A stretch of 64,000 nt of DNA from JAYQKL01 sp049889415 (GTDB taxonomy: Bacteria > Pseudomonadota > Alphaproteobacteria > RS24), in the NCBI GenBank assembly GCA_049889415.1, contig JBMHDL010000006.1:248001-312000 (forward strand). Direction: 5' to 3'. The notes under the pieces were generated by a model. It was not told the origin of the DNA and searched no databases. It was given only the letters and a program-made list of their open reading frames with translations. Below are positions 51,874-60,407 of the stretch, in pieces. Numbering within the stretch: position 1 is the stretch's first letter; each line of letters opens with the position of its first letter. Both the position numbers and the translations under genes were made by a program.

Positions 51874-53127
51874 CTATGCTCTGGCCGTGCCGAGGAGTTT
51901 GGTGCCGTCATCTCCCGTGATGTCGAACTGATGAATTGTTCCCACATCCAATTTGTCTTTGAGTGTATCAGGGTCAAAATCAATCTGTGCAAATTCTTCA
52001 CTGCGAGCGAGGCCGGGCTTTTCTACAATCGCGGAAAGCGTTTTTCCGTGTTGGCGATGCAACCAGTTCTGCCGGACATTCTCGCCAGCCGCGCGCAGAC
52101 GTGCCGCGCGCGCCTTGATCTCGGTTCCCGACACTTGCGGCATTTTTTCCGCCGGTGTTCCGGGCCGGCGTGAATAGGGGAACACATGTAGCCAGACCAA
52201 TTCACAGGATTCGACCAGATCCAGGGAATTTTGGAACATGGCTTCTGTTTCGGTCGGGAACCCGGCAATGATGTCGGCGCCAAAGACGATACCGGGTCGG
52301 CGGCGGCGGATCTCTTCACAAAAGGCAATGGCTTGTTCGCGTGTGTGGCGCCGCTTCATGCGTTTGAGGATCATGTTATCGCCGGCCTGCAGGGAGAGGT
52401 GGAGATGCGGCATGACGCGCTCCTCCTCAACCACCATGTCCAGAAGCTTCGGCTCCAGTTCAACGGCATCGACTGAGGATAATCTGAGACGGGGTAAATC
52501 CGGCACCTGTTGGAGAATCGCCTGCACCAAAACACCAAGTCCGGCCTCACCAATATCAGCCCCCCAACTGGTCATATCCACACCGGTCAGGACTATTTCA
52601 CGGTGTCCCTGCTCGACCAAGCTCTGGCAGTCGCGGACCACTTCAGCAATCGGGGTTGAGCGGGAATTGCCTCGCCCGAACGGGATGATGCAAAAGGTGC
52701 AGCGGTGGTCGCAGCCGGTTTGCACCTGAACAAACGCTCTAGCGCGTGATTGTACAGGTGCCGCCGGTCGCGGTATGGCTTTGTCGAGGGCCATGATGTC
52801 CCCGACCGCCGCGCCTGTGCCTTTCCAGCTTGCGGGTGTTAATTTTTCCTCATTACCGATGACCTTGGTGACTTCAGGCATGGCGGCAAAGTCGCTGCCA
52901 TGGGTCTGGGCGGCGCATCCGGTGACAAAGACAGGGCGTTCCGGATTGTCCCGGGCGGCTTTACGCACGCTTTGGCGCGCCTGCCGGACAGCTTCTGAAG
53001 TGACGGCACAGCTGTTGATGACGGTGGCATCTTCAATCTGAGCCTGGCCCAATGCCGCTTTGACATAATCCCCGTCCAGCGCATTCAGGCGGCAGCCGAA
53101 ATTGCGGATGTCGAGTTTCGTGTCCAT
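51874..53127 (-). CDS. mtaB: tRNA (t6A37) methylthiotransferase MtaB
   Basis: Radical-SAM enzyme converting t6A37 to ms2t6A37 in tRNA-Lys. The UPF0004 domain supplies cysteines in IRNFGCRLNALDG, VINSCAVTSEA and VTGCAAQTHG; the radical-SAM triad is CDHRCTFCIIPFGRGNSRS. A C-terminal TRAM-like region ends near FDITGDDGTKL. ATG at 53127 gives 417 residues; a GTG at 53160 overlapping the dapF stop would add 11 residues encoded by a 12-base tandem duplication. Confidence 0.95.
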   Translation of the reverse strand: MDTKLDIRNFGCRLNALDGDYVKAALGQAQIEDATVINSCAVTSEAVRQARQSVRKAARDNPERPVFVTGCAAQTHGSDFAAMPEVTKVIGNEEKLTPASWKGTGAAVGDIMALDKAIPRPAAPVQSRARAFVQVQTGCDHRCTFCIIPFGRGNSRSTPIAEVVRDCQSLVEQGHREIVLTGVDMTSWGADIGEAGLGVLVQAILQQVPDLPRLRLSSVDAVELEPKLLDMVVEEERVMPHLHLSLQAGDNMILKRMKRRHTREQAIAFCEEIRRRRPGIVFGADIIAGFPTETEAMFQNSLDLVESCELVWLHVFPYSRRPGTPAEKMPQVSGTEIKARAARLRAAGENVRQNWLHRQHGKTLSAIVEKPGLARSEEFAQIDFDPDTLKDKLDVGTIHQFDITGDDGTKLLGTARA

Positions 53128-53151
53128 TTTTCTCTCTGATTTTCTCTCTGA
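53128..53151 (-). repeat. Tandem 12-bp duplication at the mtaB start
   Basis: On the minus strand TCAGAGAGAAAA occurs twice in direct succession, ending at the mtaB ATG. Each copy carries a purine-rich AGAGAG that could serve as a ribosome-binding site. Confidence 0.8.
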
Positions 53152-53156
53152 GCTGC

Positions 53157-54041
53157 TCACAAGACCAACTCACCATCAAATTCAAATTCCGCCGGGCCGC
53201 GCATGATGAATGTGTCATCTCCCGGCACATAGCGCACCGTGATGATGTCACTTTCATTCCGGTCTGTATTAAAAGGGGGCATGACATCCACTTCCGTGCG
53301 CAAATCACCTTCCGGAGAACGGGTGACCCCCAGCTCAATGGCGGCAATCGCAGCGGCACAGGCACCGGTGCCGCAGGCTTGGGTCAAACCGGCGCCGCGC
53401 TCCCAGGTGTGAATGGCCAGAGTCGGGCGTTCAAACGCACGCAAATGCTGTACGAAATTAATATTCGCACGGTCGGGAAACAGGGCGTGGTTCTCCAGCT
53501 CCGCCCCGTATTTTGACGCCATCCATCTGGTTTTTTTTGAGGCAAATATGACGGCATGCGGGTTGCCGACATTGACAAGGAATGCCGGCGGCAGGTCATC
53601 ATGCAGGACGACGCCATTGGTTTTCCCGACATCATCGGCCAGAGGGATGTCGGCCCAGTCAAAACGCGGCGCCGGCAGGGTCACCTCGACCCGTTCTGCA
53701 TCGACCCGGCAATGCAATGTGCCGCCCAGAGTTTCGACGTCTAGCATGTCAACACCATCCTGGCGGGCAAGAAACAGGGCAACCGCACGCGTGCCGTTGC
53801 CACAGGCCTCGACCTCGCCGCCATCAGCATTCCAGATTTCAGCGAAACAGTCCCCGCCCTGCCGGGCCGCGGTAATCAACATGATCTGGTCACAGCCTTT
53901 GGTGATTGGGTTGTCACGGTCTGCAATGGCGCGCACGACATCGCGTGACAGGGCTAATCCGCATGCACGGGCGTCCATCACCACAAAATCATTGCCAAGA
54001 CCATGCATCTTGGAGAAGGCTGTTTTCAACTGTGTGCTCAT
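53157..54041 (-). CDS. dapF: Diaminopimelate epimerase
   Basis: Converts LL- to meso-diaminopimelate for lysine and peptidoglycan. The two catalytic cysteines are in EVEACGNGTRAVA (Cys80) and LTQACGTGACAAA; the N terminus FSKMHGLGNDFVVMDAR is typical. 294 residues. It is followed by mtaB on the same strand and is divergent from ffh. Confidence 0.97.
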   Translation of the reverse strand: MSTQLKTAFSKMHGLGNDFVVMDARACGLALSRDVVRAIADRDNPITKGCDQIMLITAARQGGDCFAEIWNADGGEVEACGNGTRAVALFLARQDGVDMLDVETLGGTLHCRVDAERVEVTLPAPRFDWADIPLADDVGKTNGVVLHDDLPPAFLVNVGNPHAVIFASKKTRWMASKYGAELENHALFPDRANINFVQHLRAFERPTLAIHTWERGAGLTQACGTGACAAAIAAIELGVTRSPEGDLRTEVDVMPPFNTDRNESDIITVRYVPGDDTFIMRGPAEFEFDGELVL

Positions 54042-54093
54042 ATGGCTTGTATATAAGCGGGATTGACCAGAATAGCCAGCCCCGGCTGAGCTC

Positions 54094-54122
54094 TTGACAG
54101 GTGCCCGGGAAAAGCCTAGGTT
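54094..54122 (+). promoter_or_regulatory. Strong sigma-70-like promoter of ffh-rpsP-rimM-trmD-rplS
   Basis: A consensus -35 TTGACA (54094-54099) and TAGGTT (54117-54122) are separated by exactly 17 bases, leaving an mRNA leader of about 140 bases before ffh. No gene is seen in the 229-base gap 54042-54270. Confidence 0.65.
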
Positions 54123-54270
54123 GCCCCAACTTCACTGAGAAGGCAAAATTTGAAACGGTTCCAGCCCAATGGGGCGGAGTCACCACCCGACAACGATGTT
54201 CGTCCTCGGGTGCATTAACGGTTGGATGATATTCCTGACTGCAGGTGTCATCCGGAAAATTGGAAACGGC

Positions 54271-55785
54271 ATGTTTGAAACGTTGTCTGACAATTTAGGC
54301 TCTATTTTCGACCGCTTAACCGGGCGCGGCGCCCTGTCGGAAAAAGATGTTGACGTCGCCCTGCAGGAAATCCGCAAGGCCCTGCTGGAGGCTGATGTCG
54401 CCTTGCCGGTGGTCCGGTATTTCCTTGATCAGGTGCGGCCGCTGGCGGTTGGTGCTGATGTCCTGAAAGCCGTCAAACCGGGCCAACAGGTTGTCAAGAT
54501 TGTCAATGACGCCCTCGAAGCTATGCTCGGTGAGGCCGAGCCGATTTCGCTCAAAGCTGTGCCGCCGGTCCCGATTATGATGGTGGGCCTGCAAGGTTCG
54601 GGTAAAACAACCAGCACAGCGAAAATCGCCAAAATGCTGGGGGAAAAAGACAAGCGCAAAGTGTTGATGGCTTCCCTCGATACCTCGCGCCCGGCCGCCA
54701 TGGAGCAGTTGCGGGTGTTGGGTGAACAGGCCGGCGTGGAAACCCTGCCGATTGTCGACGGGCAGCGGCCGGTTGATATTGCCAAGCGGGCCGTAGAGGC
54801 CGGCCGTTTGGGCGGCTTTGATGTCGTCATGCTTGATACGGCCGGTCGTACCAATGCGGATGAGGCCCTGATGTCGGAATTGGCGGCCATTGACGCCGCT
54901 GTCAGCCCGCATGAAACCCTGCTGGTCGCCGACAGCCTGACGGGTCAGGAAGCGGTGACCATTGCTGAGCAATTCCATGCGCGTGTCAAGCTGAGCGGTA
55001 TTATGCTGACCCGAACCGAAGGGGATGGGCGCGGCGGTGCGGCTTTGTCCATGCGCCACGTCACCGGCGTGCCGATCAAATTTTTGGGCACTGGTGAGGC
55101 GTTGGACAAGGTTGAGACATTCGACGCCAAACGTGTCGCCGGACGGATTTTGGGCATGGGTGATGTGGTCGGTCTGGTGGAGAAAGCCGCCGAAACCATG
55201 GATGCCGAAAAGGCCGAAAAAATCGCCGCCCGCATGAAAAAGGGTCTGTTTACGCTTGAGGATATGGCCGAACAGTTGATGCAGATGCGAAAAATGGGCG
55301 GCATGGGTGGCATTTTGGGCATGTTACCCGGTATGGGGAAATTGAAAAAACAGGCCGGCGCTCAACTCGACGCCATGGGGATGGACGATAAATATTTGCT
55401 GCGTCAGGCGGCGATTGTCTCATCCATGACCCAGGCTGAAAAGGAAAACCCGAAACTTTTGAATGCCAGTCGAAAAAAACGGGTGGCAGCCGGCTCCGGC
55501 ACCAGCGTGCAGGATGTTAATAAGTTGTTGAAAATGCACCGTCAGACTGCCGATATAATGAAAAAAATGGGCAAAGGCGGCATGAAGGGTCTGATGGGGG
55601 CGCTCGGCGGCGGCATGCCGGATATGGGCGGGCCAACACCCGATGCCATGCCCGACACCATGGCGAAAGATGCCAGCCTGCCGGATTTTGAACAGTTGCA
55701 AAAGCAATTTGGGGGCAAGGGAGTCCCGAAACTTGATGGCCTTGGCAATCTGCCGGGTCTCGGTCTCCCGCCCAAAAAGAAATGA
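54271..55785 (+). CDS. ffh: Signal recognition particle protein Ffh
   Basis: SRP54 GTPase that binds signal sequences of nascent membrane proteins with 4.5S RNA. 504 residues: N domain (about 1-90, starting MFETLSDNLGSIFDRL), G domain with GLQGSGKTTSTAKIA, DTSRPAAMEQL, DTAGRTNADEAL and TRTEGDGRGGAALS, and a methionine-rich M domain with MGGMGGILGMLPGMGK and a long Gly/Met tail. ATG at 54271 fits the family; the frame is open upstream through the leader. It heads the run with rpsP, rimM, trmD and rplS. Confidence 0.97.
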   Translation: MFETLSDNLGSIFDRLTGRGALSEKDVDVALQEIRKALLEADVALPVVRYFLDQVRPLAVGADVLKAVKPGQQVVKIVNDALEAMLGEAEPISLKAVPPVPIMMVGLQGSGKTTSTAKIAKMLGEKDKRKVLMASLDTSRPAAMEQLRVLGEQAGVETLPIVDGQRPVDIAKRAVEAGRLGGFDVVMLDTAGRTNADEALMSELAAIDAAVSPHETLLVADSLTGQEAVTIAEQFHARVKLSGIMLTRTEGDGRGGAALSMRHVTGVPIKFLGTGEALDKVETFDAKRVAGRILGMGDVVGLVEKAAETMDAEKAEKIAARMKKGLFTLEDMAEQLMQMRKMGGMGGILGMLPGMGKLKKQAGAQLDAMGMDDKYLLRQAAIVSSMTQAEKENPKLLNASRKKRVAAGSGTSVQDVNKLLKMHRQTADIMKKMGKGGMKGLMGALGGGMPDMGGPTPDAMPDTMAKDASLPDFEQLQKQFGGKGVPKLDGLGNLPGLGLPPKKK

Positions 55786-55814
55786 AGTTTAAGTGCATGA
55801 AAGGAAATTGAATT

Positions 55815-56408
55815 ATGGCTCTTAAGATTCGCATGTCCCGAGGTGGGTCAAAGAAACGTCCGTTTTATCGTATTGTCGTGGCGGACAGCCGCATGCCGCG
55901 TGATGGACGTTTTATTGAAAAAATCGGAACGTTTAATCCGTTATTGCCGAAAGACAATGACGAGCGCTTGAAATTGGATCTGGACCGCGCCAAGCACTGG
56001 CTCGGTCATGGTGCCAAGCCGTCAGACCGCGTCGCGCGTTTCCTCGACGATGCCGGCCTGTGGAAGCGTGAAGCTCGCAACAACCCGATCAAAGGCCAGC
56101 CCGGTGCCAAGGCGCAGGAGCGTCTGGAGGCCCAACGCGAAGCTGAAGAAGAGGCAAAACGCGCCGCCGAAGAGGCCGCGGCAGAAGCTGCCGCTGCTGA
56201 GGCTGCCGCTGCTGAGGCTCCGGCTGAAGAGGCTCCAGCTGAAGAGGCTGCTGCTGAAGAGGCTCCTGCTGAAGAGGCTGCTGCTGAAGAGGCTCCAGCT
56301 GAAGAGGCTCCGGCTGAAGAGGCTCCGGCTGAAGAGGCTCCTGCTGAAGAGGCTCCTGCTGAAGAGGCTCCGGCTGAAGAGGCTGAGGAAGCTGAAAAGG
56401 CTGAATAA
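55815..56408 (+). CDS. rpsP: 30S ribosomal protein bS16 with long acidic repeat tail
   Basis: Primary-binding 30S protein. The conserved S16 domain is residues 1 to about 85 (LKIRMSRGGSKKRPFYRIVVADSRMPRDG split in two motifs: MSRGGSKKRPFYRIVV and DSRMPRDGRFIEKIG). It is followed by a 110-residue extension rich in Ala and Glu. Residues 135-189 are eleven consecutive five-residue units of the form A-P/A-A-E-E. Alphaproteobacterial S16 proteins often have Ala/Glu tails, but this repeat is long. The next gene, rimM, starts immediately after the stop. Confidence 0.96.
   Translation: MALKIRMSRGGSKKRPFYRIVVADSRMPRDGRFIEKIGTFNPLLPKDNDERLKLDLDRAKHWLGHGAKPSDRVARFLDDAGLWKREARNNPIKGQPGAKAQERLEAQREAEEEAKRAAEEAAAEAAAAEAAAAEAPAEEAPAEEAAAEEAPAEEAAAEEAPAEEAPAEEAPAEEAPAEEAPAEEAPAEEAEEAEKAE
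56217..56381 (+). repeat. Eleven tandem 15-bp repeats inside rpsP
   Basis: Units of the pattern GCT-CCN/GCT-GCT-GAA-GAG repeat eleven times with only third-base or Pro/Ala changes. The unit is a multiple of three, so gain or loss of copies would change tail length without a frameshift. Confidence 0.95.
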
Positions 56409-56978
56409 TTGGCCATTGACCCGACGGAAAAAGCCGACCTTGTCTGCCTTGGCGCGATTGCCGGGGCACATGGGGTTCGCGGTGACCTGAAGGTCAAAAC
56501 ATTCACCGCCGACCCGCTTGATCTTGCCGCTTATGGCATTTTGCAGGATGAAGACGGGTCGCGGTTGTTTGAAATCATGACCATTGTGTCTGACAAAATC
56601 GGGGCGCGGATCAGGGTGCGGGACATCACCTCACGGGATTTGGCGCACTCCCTGAAAGGTACCCGGCTTTACGTGCCGCGTGAGCGCCTGCCGGCTTTGG
56701 AAACGGAAGACGATTTCTATTATGCCGATTTGGTTGGCCTGAAAGCCGTATATCCATCATCTGATCCGGCCGGTATGGTGGTTGGGGTTCACAATTTCGG
56801 TTCCGGAGATCTGCTTGAAATTGCCCCGGACAGTCAGAGTTTTTTCGTTCCCTTCACCAAAGCCTGCGTACCTGAGGTCAACATTAAAGCCGGACATCTG
56901 GTTATTGACCCGCCGACAATGGCTGACCATGACCCGGAGATGGATGAAGACTCGTTGGAATTGGATGACGAAGCATGA
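56409..56978 (+). CDS. rimM: Ribosome maturation factor RimM
   Basis: Assists 30S head maturation, binding S19. The 189-residue protein has an N-terminal RimM barrel with CLGAIAGAHGVRGDLKVKTF and a C-terminal PRC domain with FYYADLVGLKAVY and FFVPFTKACVPEV. The start is a TTG directly after the rpsP TAA with AAAGG 8 bases upstream; no in-frame ATG exists near the conserved N terminus. The acidic C-terminal tail ends in the trmD overlap (ATGA). Confidence 0.95.
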   Translation: MAIDPTEKADLVCLGAIAGAHGVRGDLKVKTFTADPLDLAAYGILQDEDGSRLFEIMTIVSDKIGARIRVRDITSRDLAHSLKGTRLYVPRERLPALETEDDFYYADLVGLKAVYPSSDPAGMVVGVHNFGSGDLLEIAPDSQSFFVPFTKACVPEVNIKAGHLVIDPPTMADHDPEMDEDSLELDDEA

Positions 56979-57688
56979 GTTGGACGGCCCATATCATTAC
57001 CTTAATGCCGGAAGCATTTCCGGGGCTGTTGGGGGAATCTTTGAGCGGCCGCGCTTTGGAGAAAGGGATCTGGCATTTGCACACCCAGGCCCTGCGCGAT
57101 CATGGCCTTGGTAAACATCAAAATGTTGATGATACCCCTGCCGGCGGGGGTGCGGGTATGGTGATCCGCGCTGATGTGGCAGCGGCGGCAATTGATGCCG
57201 CATGTGCTCAAAACCCTGACTTGCCGTTGCTGGTGCCGACCCCGCGCGGTGCGCCCCTGATGCAGGAGCGTGTGAAGCACCTGGCGGCGGGACCGGGTGT
57301 GATGATTTTCTGTCCGCGTTTTGAAGGTGTGGATGAGCGTGTGTTCCAACGCCGACGGATTGAAGAGGTTAGCCTTGGTGATTATGTGCTTTCCGGCGGT
57401 GACATGGCGGCGCAGGTCATCATTGATGCAGCAGTCCGTTTGCTTCCCGGTGTCATGGGTGGCGCGGAGTCGGCTCTGGAGGAAAGTTTTGAAAATGATT
57501 TGCTGGAATATCCGCACTACACCCGTCCGACCCTTTGGGAGGGGGAGGAGATACCGGAAGTTCTGACCTCCGGCGATCATCAGAAAGTTGCGGATTGGCG
57601 GCGTACAGAAGCTGAAAAATTGACGAAAAACAGACGCCCAGACCTATATGCCAGATATTTGGCCGTGCAAAAGGGAGAAAAAGGCTGA
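56975..57688 (+). CDS. trmD: tRNA (guanine-N1)-methyltransferase TrmD
   Basis: Methylates G37 of tRNAs to prevent frameshifting. SPOUT trefoil-knot motifs are GGGAGMVIRADVAAAAID, FCPRFEGVDERVF and SLGDYVLSGGDMAAQVI; the C-terminal domain contains LEYPHYTRPTLWEG. 237 residues. Starts within the rimM stop; rplS follows after a 144-base gap. Confidence 0.98.
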   Translation: MSWTAHIITLMPEAFPGLLGESLSGRALEKGIWHLHTQALRDHGLGKHQNVDDTPAGGGAGMVIRADVAAAAIDAACAQNPDLPLLVPTPRGAPLMQERVKHLAAGPGVMIFCPRFEGVDERVFQRRRIEEVSLGDYVLSGGDMAAQVIIDAAVRLLPGVMGGAESALEESFENDLLEYPHYTRPTLWEGEEIPEVLTSGDHQKVADWRRTEAEKLTKNRRPDLYARYLAVQKGEKG

Positions 57689-57714
57689 ATTCGCCGAAAT
57701 TATATCTTTTTCTG

Positions 57715-57737
57715 CCCTTTTGGGGGTGACAAAAGGG
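57715..57737 (+). promoter_or_regulatory. Stem-loop in the trmD-rplS gap
   Basis: CCCTTTTG (57715-57722) pairs with CAAAAGGG (57730-57737) across a 7-base loop. No T run follows, so it is less likely a terminator than an mRNA leader element or RNA-processing site ahead of rplS. Confidence 0.35.
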
Positions 57738-57832
57738 GCCAGATTGTGTTAATTGCCAACAACATTTTTACAGGCATCTGAACAATGCCGGAAGTGCCGC
57801 TCAAGGCGGCCTTGAAACAAAAGGTTAAGACG

Positions 57833-58264
57833 ATGAACCTGATTGACGAATTGAACCGTGAGCATATCGCTGAAATTGCGGCGGATAAAAACATCCCAGA
57901 CTTCCAGGCCGGTGATACGGTCAAGGTCAATGTCAAAGTGAAAGAGGGAACGCGTGAACGCATTCAGGCTTATGAGGGTGTGTGCATTGCCCGTTCAGGC
58001 TCGGACCTGAACGCCAATTTCACGGTCCGCAAGATTTCCTATGGTGAAGGCGTTGAGCGCGTATTTCCGATTTACAGCCCGCTGGTGGACAGCATTGAAC
58101 TGGTTCGTCGCGGTCGTGTGCGGCGTTCCAAGCTTTATTATCTGCGTGGACTGACCGGCAAGGCGGCCCGTATCGCGGAACGCCGGACAGTCAGAAAAGA
58201 CCCGGCAACAGACGCAGCTCCGGCGGCGGCTGAAACCCCGGCAACGGAAACTGCCGACAGCTAA
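57833..58264 (+). CDS. rplS: 50S ribosomal protein bL19
   Basis: Large-subunit protein at the 30S-50S interface. The 143-residue product has the L19 core: FQAGDTVKVNVKVKEGTRER, YEGVCIARSG, FTVRKISYGEGVERVFP and RRGRVRRSKLYYLRG. A short Ala/Thr/Pro tail follows. ATG at 57833 has AAAGG upstream and matches the family; the frame is open 16 codons further upstream. Confidence 0.97.
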   Translation: MNLIDELNREHIAEIAADKNIPDFQAGDTVKVNVKVKEGTRERIQAYEGVCIARSGSDLNANFTVRKISYGEGVERVFPIYSPLVDSIELVRRGRVRRSKLYYLRGLTGKAARIAERRTVRKDPATDAAPAAAETPATETADS

Positions 58265-58346
58265 GCCATTAATGGCTGTCATCGTGAAACTGTGACCGCC
58301 CTTTTCGGGCATGTAAATTATGCCCCAAACGCATGAGAGGTTAATG

Positions 58347-59765
58347 ATGTCTGGAACAACCCTTTATGACAAAATCTGGCAAGCACATCTGATTGATGAG
58401 CAAGAAGACGGCAACTGCCTGATTTATATCGACCGCCATTTGGTTCATGAGGTCACCAGCCCACAGGCTTTTGAAGGCCTGCGCATGGCCGGCCGTAAAG
58501 TGCGTGCACCGGAAAAAACCCTGGCTGTTGCGGACCACAACATCCCGACAACTGACCGTTCCGGCGGCGTGGATGCAATTGAAGATGACGACAGCAGGAT
58601 ACAGATCCAGACCTTGGACGCGAATTGCGCAGAGTTTGGCATTGAACATGTCGGCATGATGGACAAGCGGCAAGGCATTGTTCATGTGACGGGCCCGGAG
58701 CAGGGCTTCACCATGCCGGGTCTGACCATTGTCTGCGGTGACAGCCACACCTCAACGCATGGCGCGTTTGGCGCTTTGGCGCAGGGCATCGGAACATCGG
58801 AGGTGGAACATGTGCTGGCGACCCAAACCCTGCAACAGCGCAAAGCCAAAAACTTCCGCATCAATGTCATCGGCGAAGCGCCGGCTTATTTCACCCCCAA
58901 AGATATCGCATTGGCGATTATCGGGGAAATCGGCACCGCCGGGGGCACGGGTTTTGTGCTCGAATATGCCGGTCCGGCTATTGAGGCGCTGACCATGGAA
59001 GGCCGGATGACTTTGTGCAACATGTCGATTGAAGCCGGTGCCCGTGCCGGATTGATTGCCCCGGATGAAAAGACCTTTGCTTATCTTGAAGGACGTCCAA
59101 TGGCACCGAAAGGTGCGGATTGGGACGCGGCGGTCGCGTATTGGAAAACGCTCAAAACCGATGATGATGCTGTTTTCGATAAGGAAATCACCATTGATGC
59201 CGCCGCCTTCCCGCCATTGGTGACATGGGGCACCAGTCCGCAGGATGTTGTGCCGATTGACGGCGCCGTTCCAAATCCGGCAGATATTGCAGATGCGGCC
59301 CGTCGTGGTGCCACTGAGCGGGCGCTTGAATATATGGATTTGACAGCCGGTACACCGATGGAGGAGGTCACGATCGACCGAGTGTTTATCGGCTCTTGCA
59401 CCAATAGCCGCATCGAAGATCTGCGCGCCGCCGCCGCCATCATCGGTAAGACGGAAAACGCCAAGGTCGCAGACACCGTCAACGCCATGATTGTGCCCGG
59501 CTCAGGTCTGGTCAAGGAGCAGGCCGAGGCGGAAGGGCTGGATCAGGTGTTCATCAATGCCGGATTTGAATGGCGTGAGCCGGGCTGTTCAATGTGCCTG
59601 GCGATGAATGCTGACAAGCTGTCCCCGGGCGAACGGTGTGCCTCCACTTCCAACCGGAATTTTGAAGGCCGGCAGGGGCGCGGCGGACGGACTCATCTGG
59701 TGTCGCCTGAAATGGCTGCAGCGGCAGCCTTGGCCGGTCATTTTGTTGACATCAGAAAACTTTAA
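58347..59765 (+). CDS. leuC: 3-isopropylmalate dehydratase large subunit
   Basis: With LeuD isomerises 2- to 3-isopropylmalate in leucine synthesis. The 472-residue aconitase-family protein has the three Fe-S cysteines in FIGSCTNSRIED and CSMCLAMN, and TIVCGDSHTSTHGAFGA at the substrate site. ATG 58347 is favoured over ATG 58344 because of the GAGAGG spacing (6 bases). It begins a four-gene amino-acid block leuC-leuD-leuB-asd. No leucine-rich leader peptide was seen in the gap after rplS. Confidence 0.97.
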   Translation: MSGTTLYDKIWQAHLIDEQEDGNCLIYIDRHLVHEVTSPQAFEGLRMAGRKVRAPEKTLAVADHNIPTTDRSGGVDAIEDDDSRIQIQTLDANCAEFGIEHVGMMDKRQGIVHVTGPEQGFTMPGLTIVCGDSHTSTHGAFGALAQGIGTSEVEHVLATQTLQQRKAKNFRINVIGEAPAYFTPKDIALAIIGEIGTAGGTGFVLEYAGPAIEALTMEGRMTLCNMSIEAGARAGLIAPDEKTFAYLEGRPMAPKGADWDAAVAYWKTLKTDDDAVFDKEITIDAAAFPPLVTWGTSPQDVVPIDGAVPNPADIADAARRGATERALEYMDLTAGTPMEEVTIDRVFIGSCTNSRIEDLRAAAAIIGKTENAKVADTVNAMIVPGSGLVKEQAEAEGLDQVFINAGFEWREPGCSMCLAMNADKLSPGERCASTSNRNFEGRQGRGGRTHLVSPEMAAAAALAGHFVDIRKL

Positions 59766-59777
59766 ACGGAGAGAAAC

Positions 59778-60380
59778 ATGCAGAAATTTACCGTTTTGAA
59801 GGGGATCGCAGCTCCGTTGAACCTGATCAATATTGACACAGACATGATTATCCCGAAGCAATTCCTCAAAGTCATTAAACGCGAGGGGTTGGGCAAGAAT
59901 GTCTTTGACGAAATGCGCTACACGGCCGAGGGCGAGGAAATCGCGGATTTTGTCCTGAACACCGAGCCGTACCGTTTGGCGCAAATTCTTGTTGCCGGCA
60001 ATAATTTCGGCTGCGGGTCAAGCAGAGAGCACGCGCCCTGGGCTTTGCTGGATTTCGGCATCCGGTGCATTATTGCACCAAGCTTCGCGGATATTTTCTT
60101 CAATAATTGTTTCAAAAACGGCATTTTGCCGATTGCGCTGCCCACTGAGCAGGTTGATATGCTGATGGCGGCAACCGGTGACGGCACCAATGCTGAAATG
60201 ACGGTTGATCTTGAGGCGCAAACCATCACAGCCCCGAATGGAGAAATACTCACCTTTGATGTTGATCCGTTCCGCAAGCACTGCCTGATGAACGGCCTCG
60301 ACGATATTGGTCTGGCTCTGCAGAAGAAAGACAAAATTGACGCTTTTGAAGCCGAGTTGAACACCAAGCCCTGGTCTTGA
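59778..60380 (+). CDS. leuD: 3-isopropylmalate dehydratase small subunit
   Basis: Swivel-domain subunit of isopropylmalate isomerase; 200 residues with INIDTDMIIPKQFLK, the serine loop GNNFGCGSSREHAPW and IIAPSFADIFFNNCFKNG. Twelve bases after leuC and 27 before leuB. Confidence 0.97.
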   Translation: MQKFTVLKGIAAPLNLINIDTDMIIPKQFLKVIKREGLGKNVFDEMRYTAEGEEIADFVLNTEPYRLAQILVAGNNFGCGSSREHAPWALLDFGIRCIIAPSFADIFFNNCFKNGILPIALPTEQVDMLMAATGDGTNAEMTVDLEAQTITAPNGEILTFDVDPFRKHCLMNGLDDIGLALQKKDKIDAFEAELNTKPWS

Positions 60381-60407
60381 GCCAGGAACACTAGTCCCGG
60401 AGACATT

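Noticed and set aside
54316..55059. 247-residue open frame antisense to ffh
   Set aside because: It mirrors the conserved G domain of ffh and has no ribosome-binding site or family similarity that I can see.
56217..56381. CRISPR-like regularly repeated sequence
   Set aside because: Units are contiguous 15-bp codon repeats inside rpsP with no spacers.
56006..56506. Ser/Ala-rich antisense frames across the rpsP repeats
   Set aside because: The low-complexity sequence is produced by the tandem repeat read backwards; all six frames stay open there.
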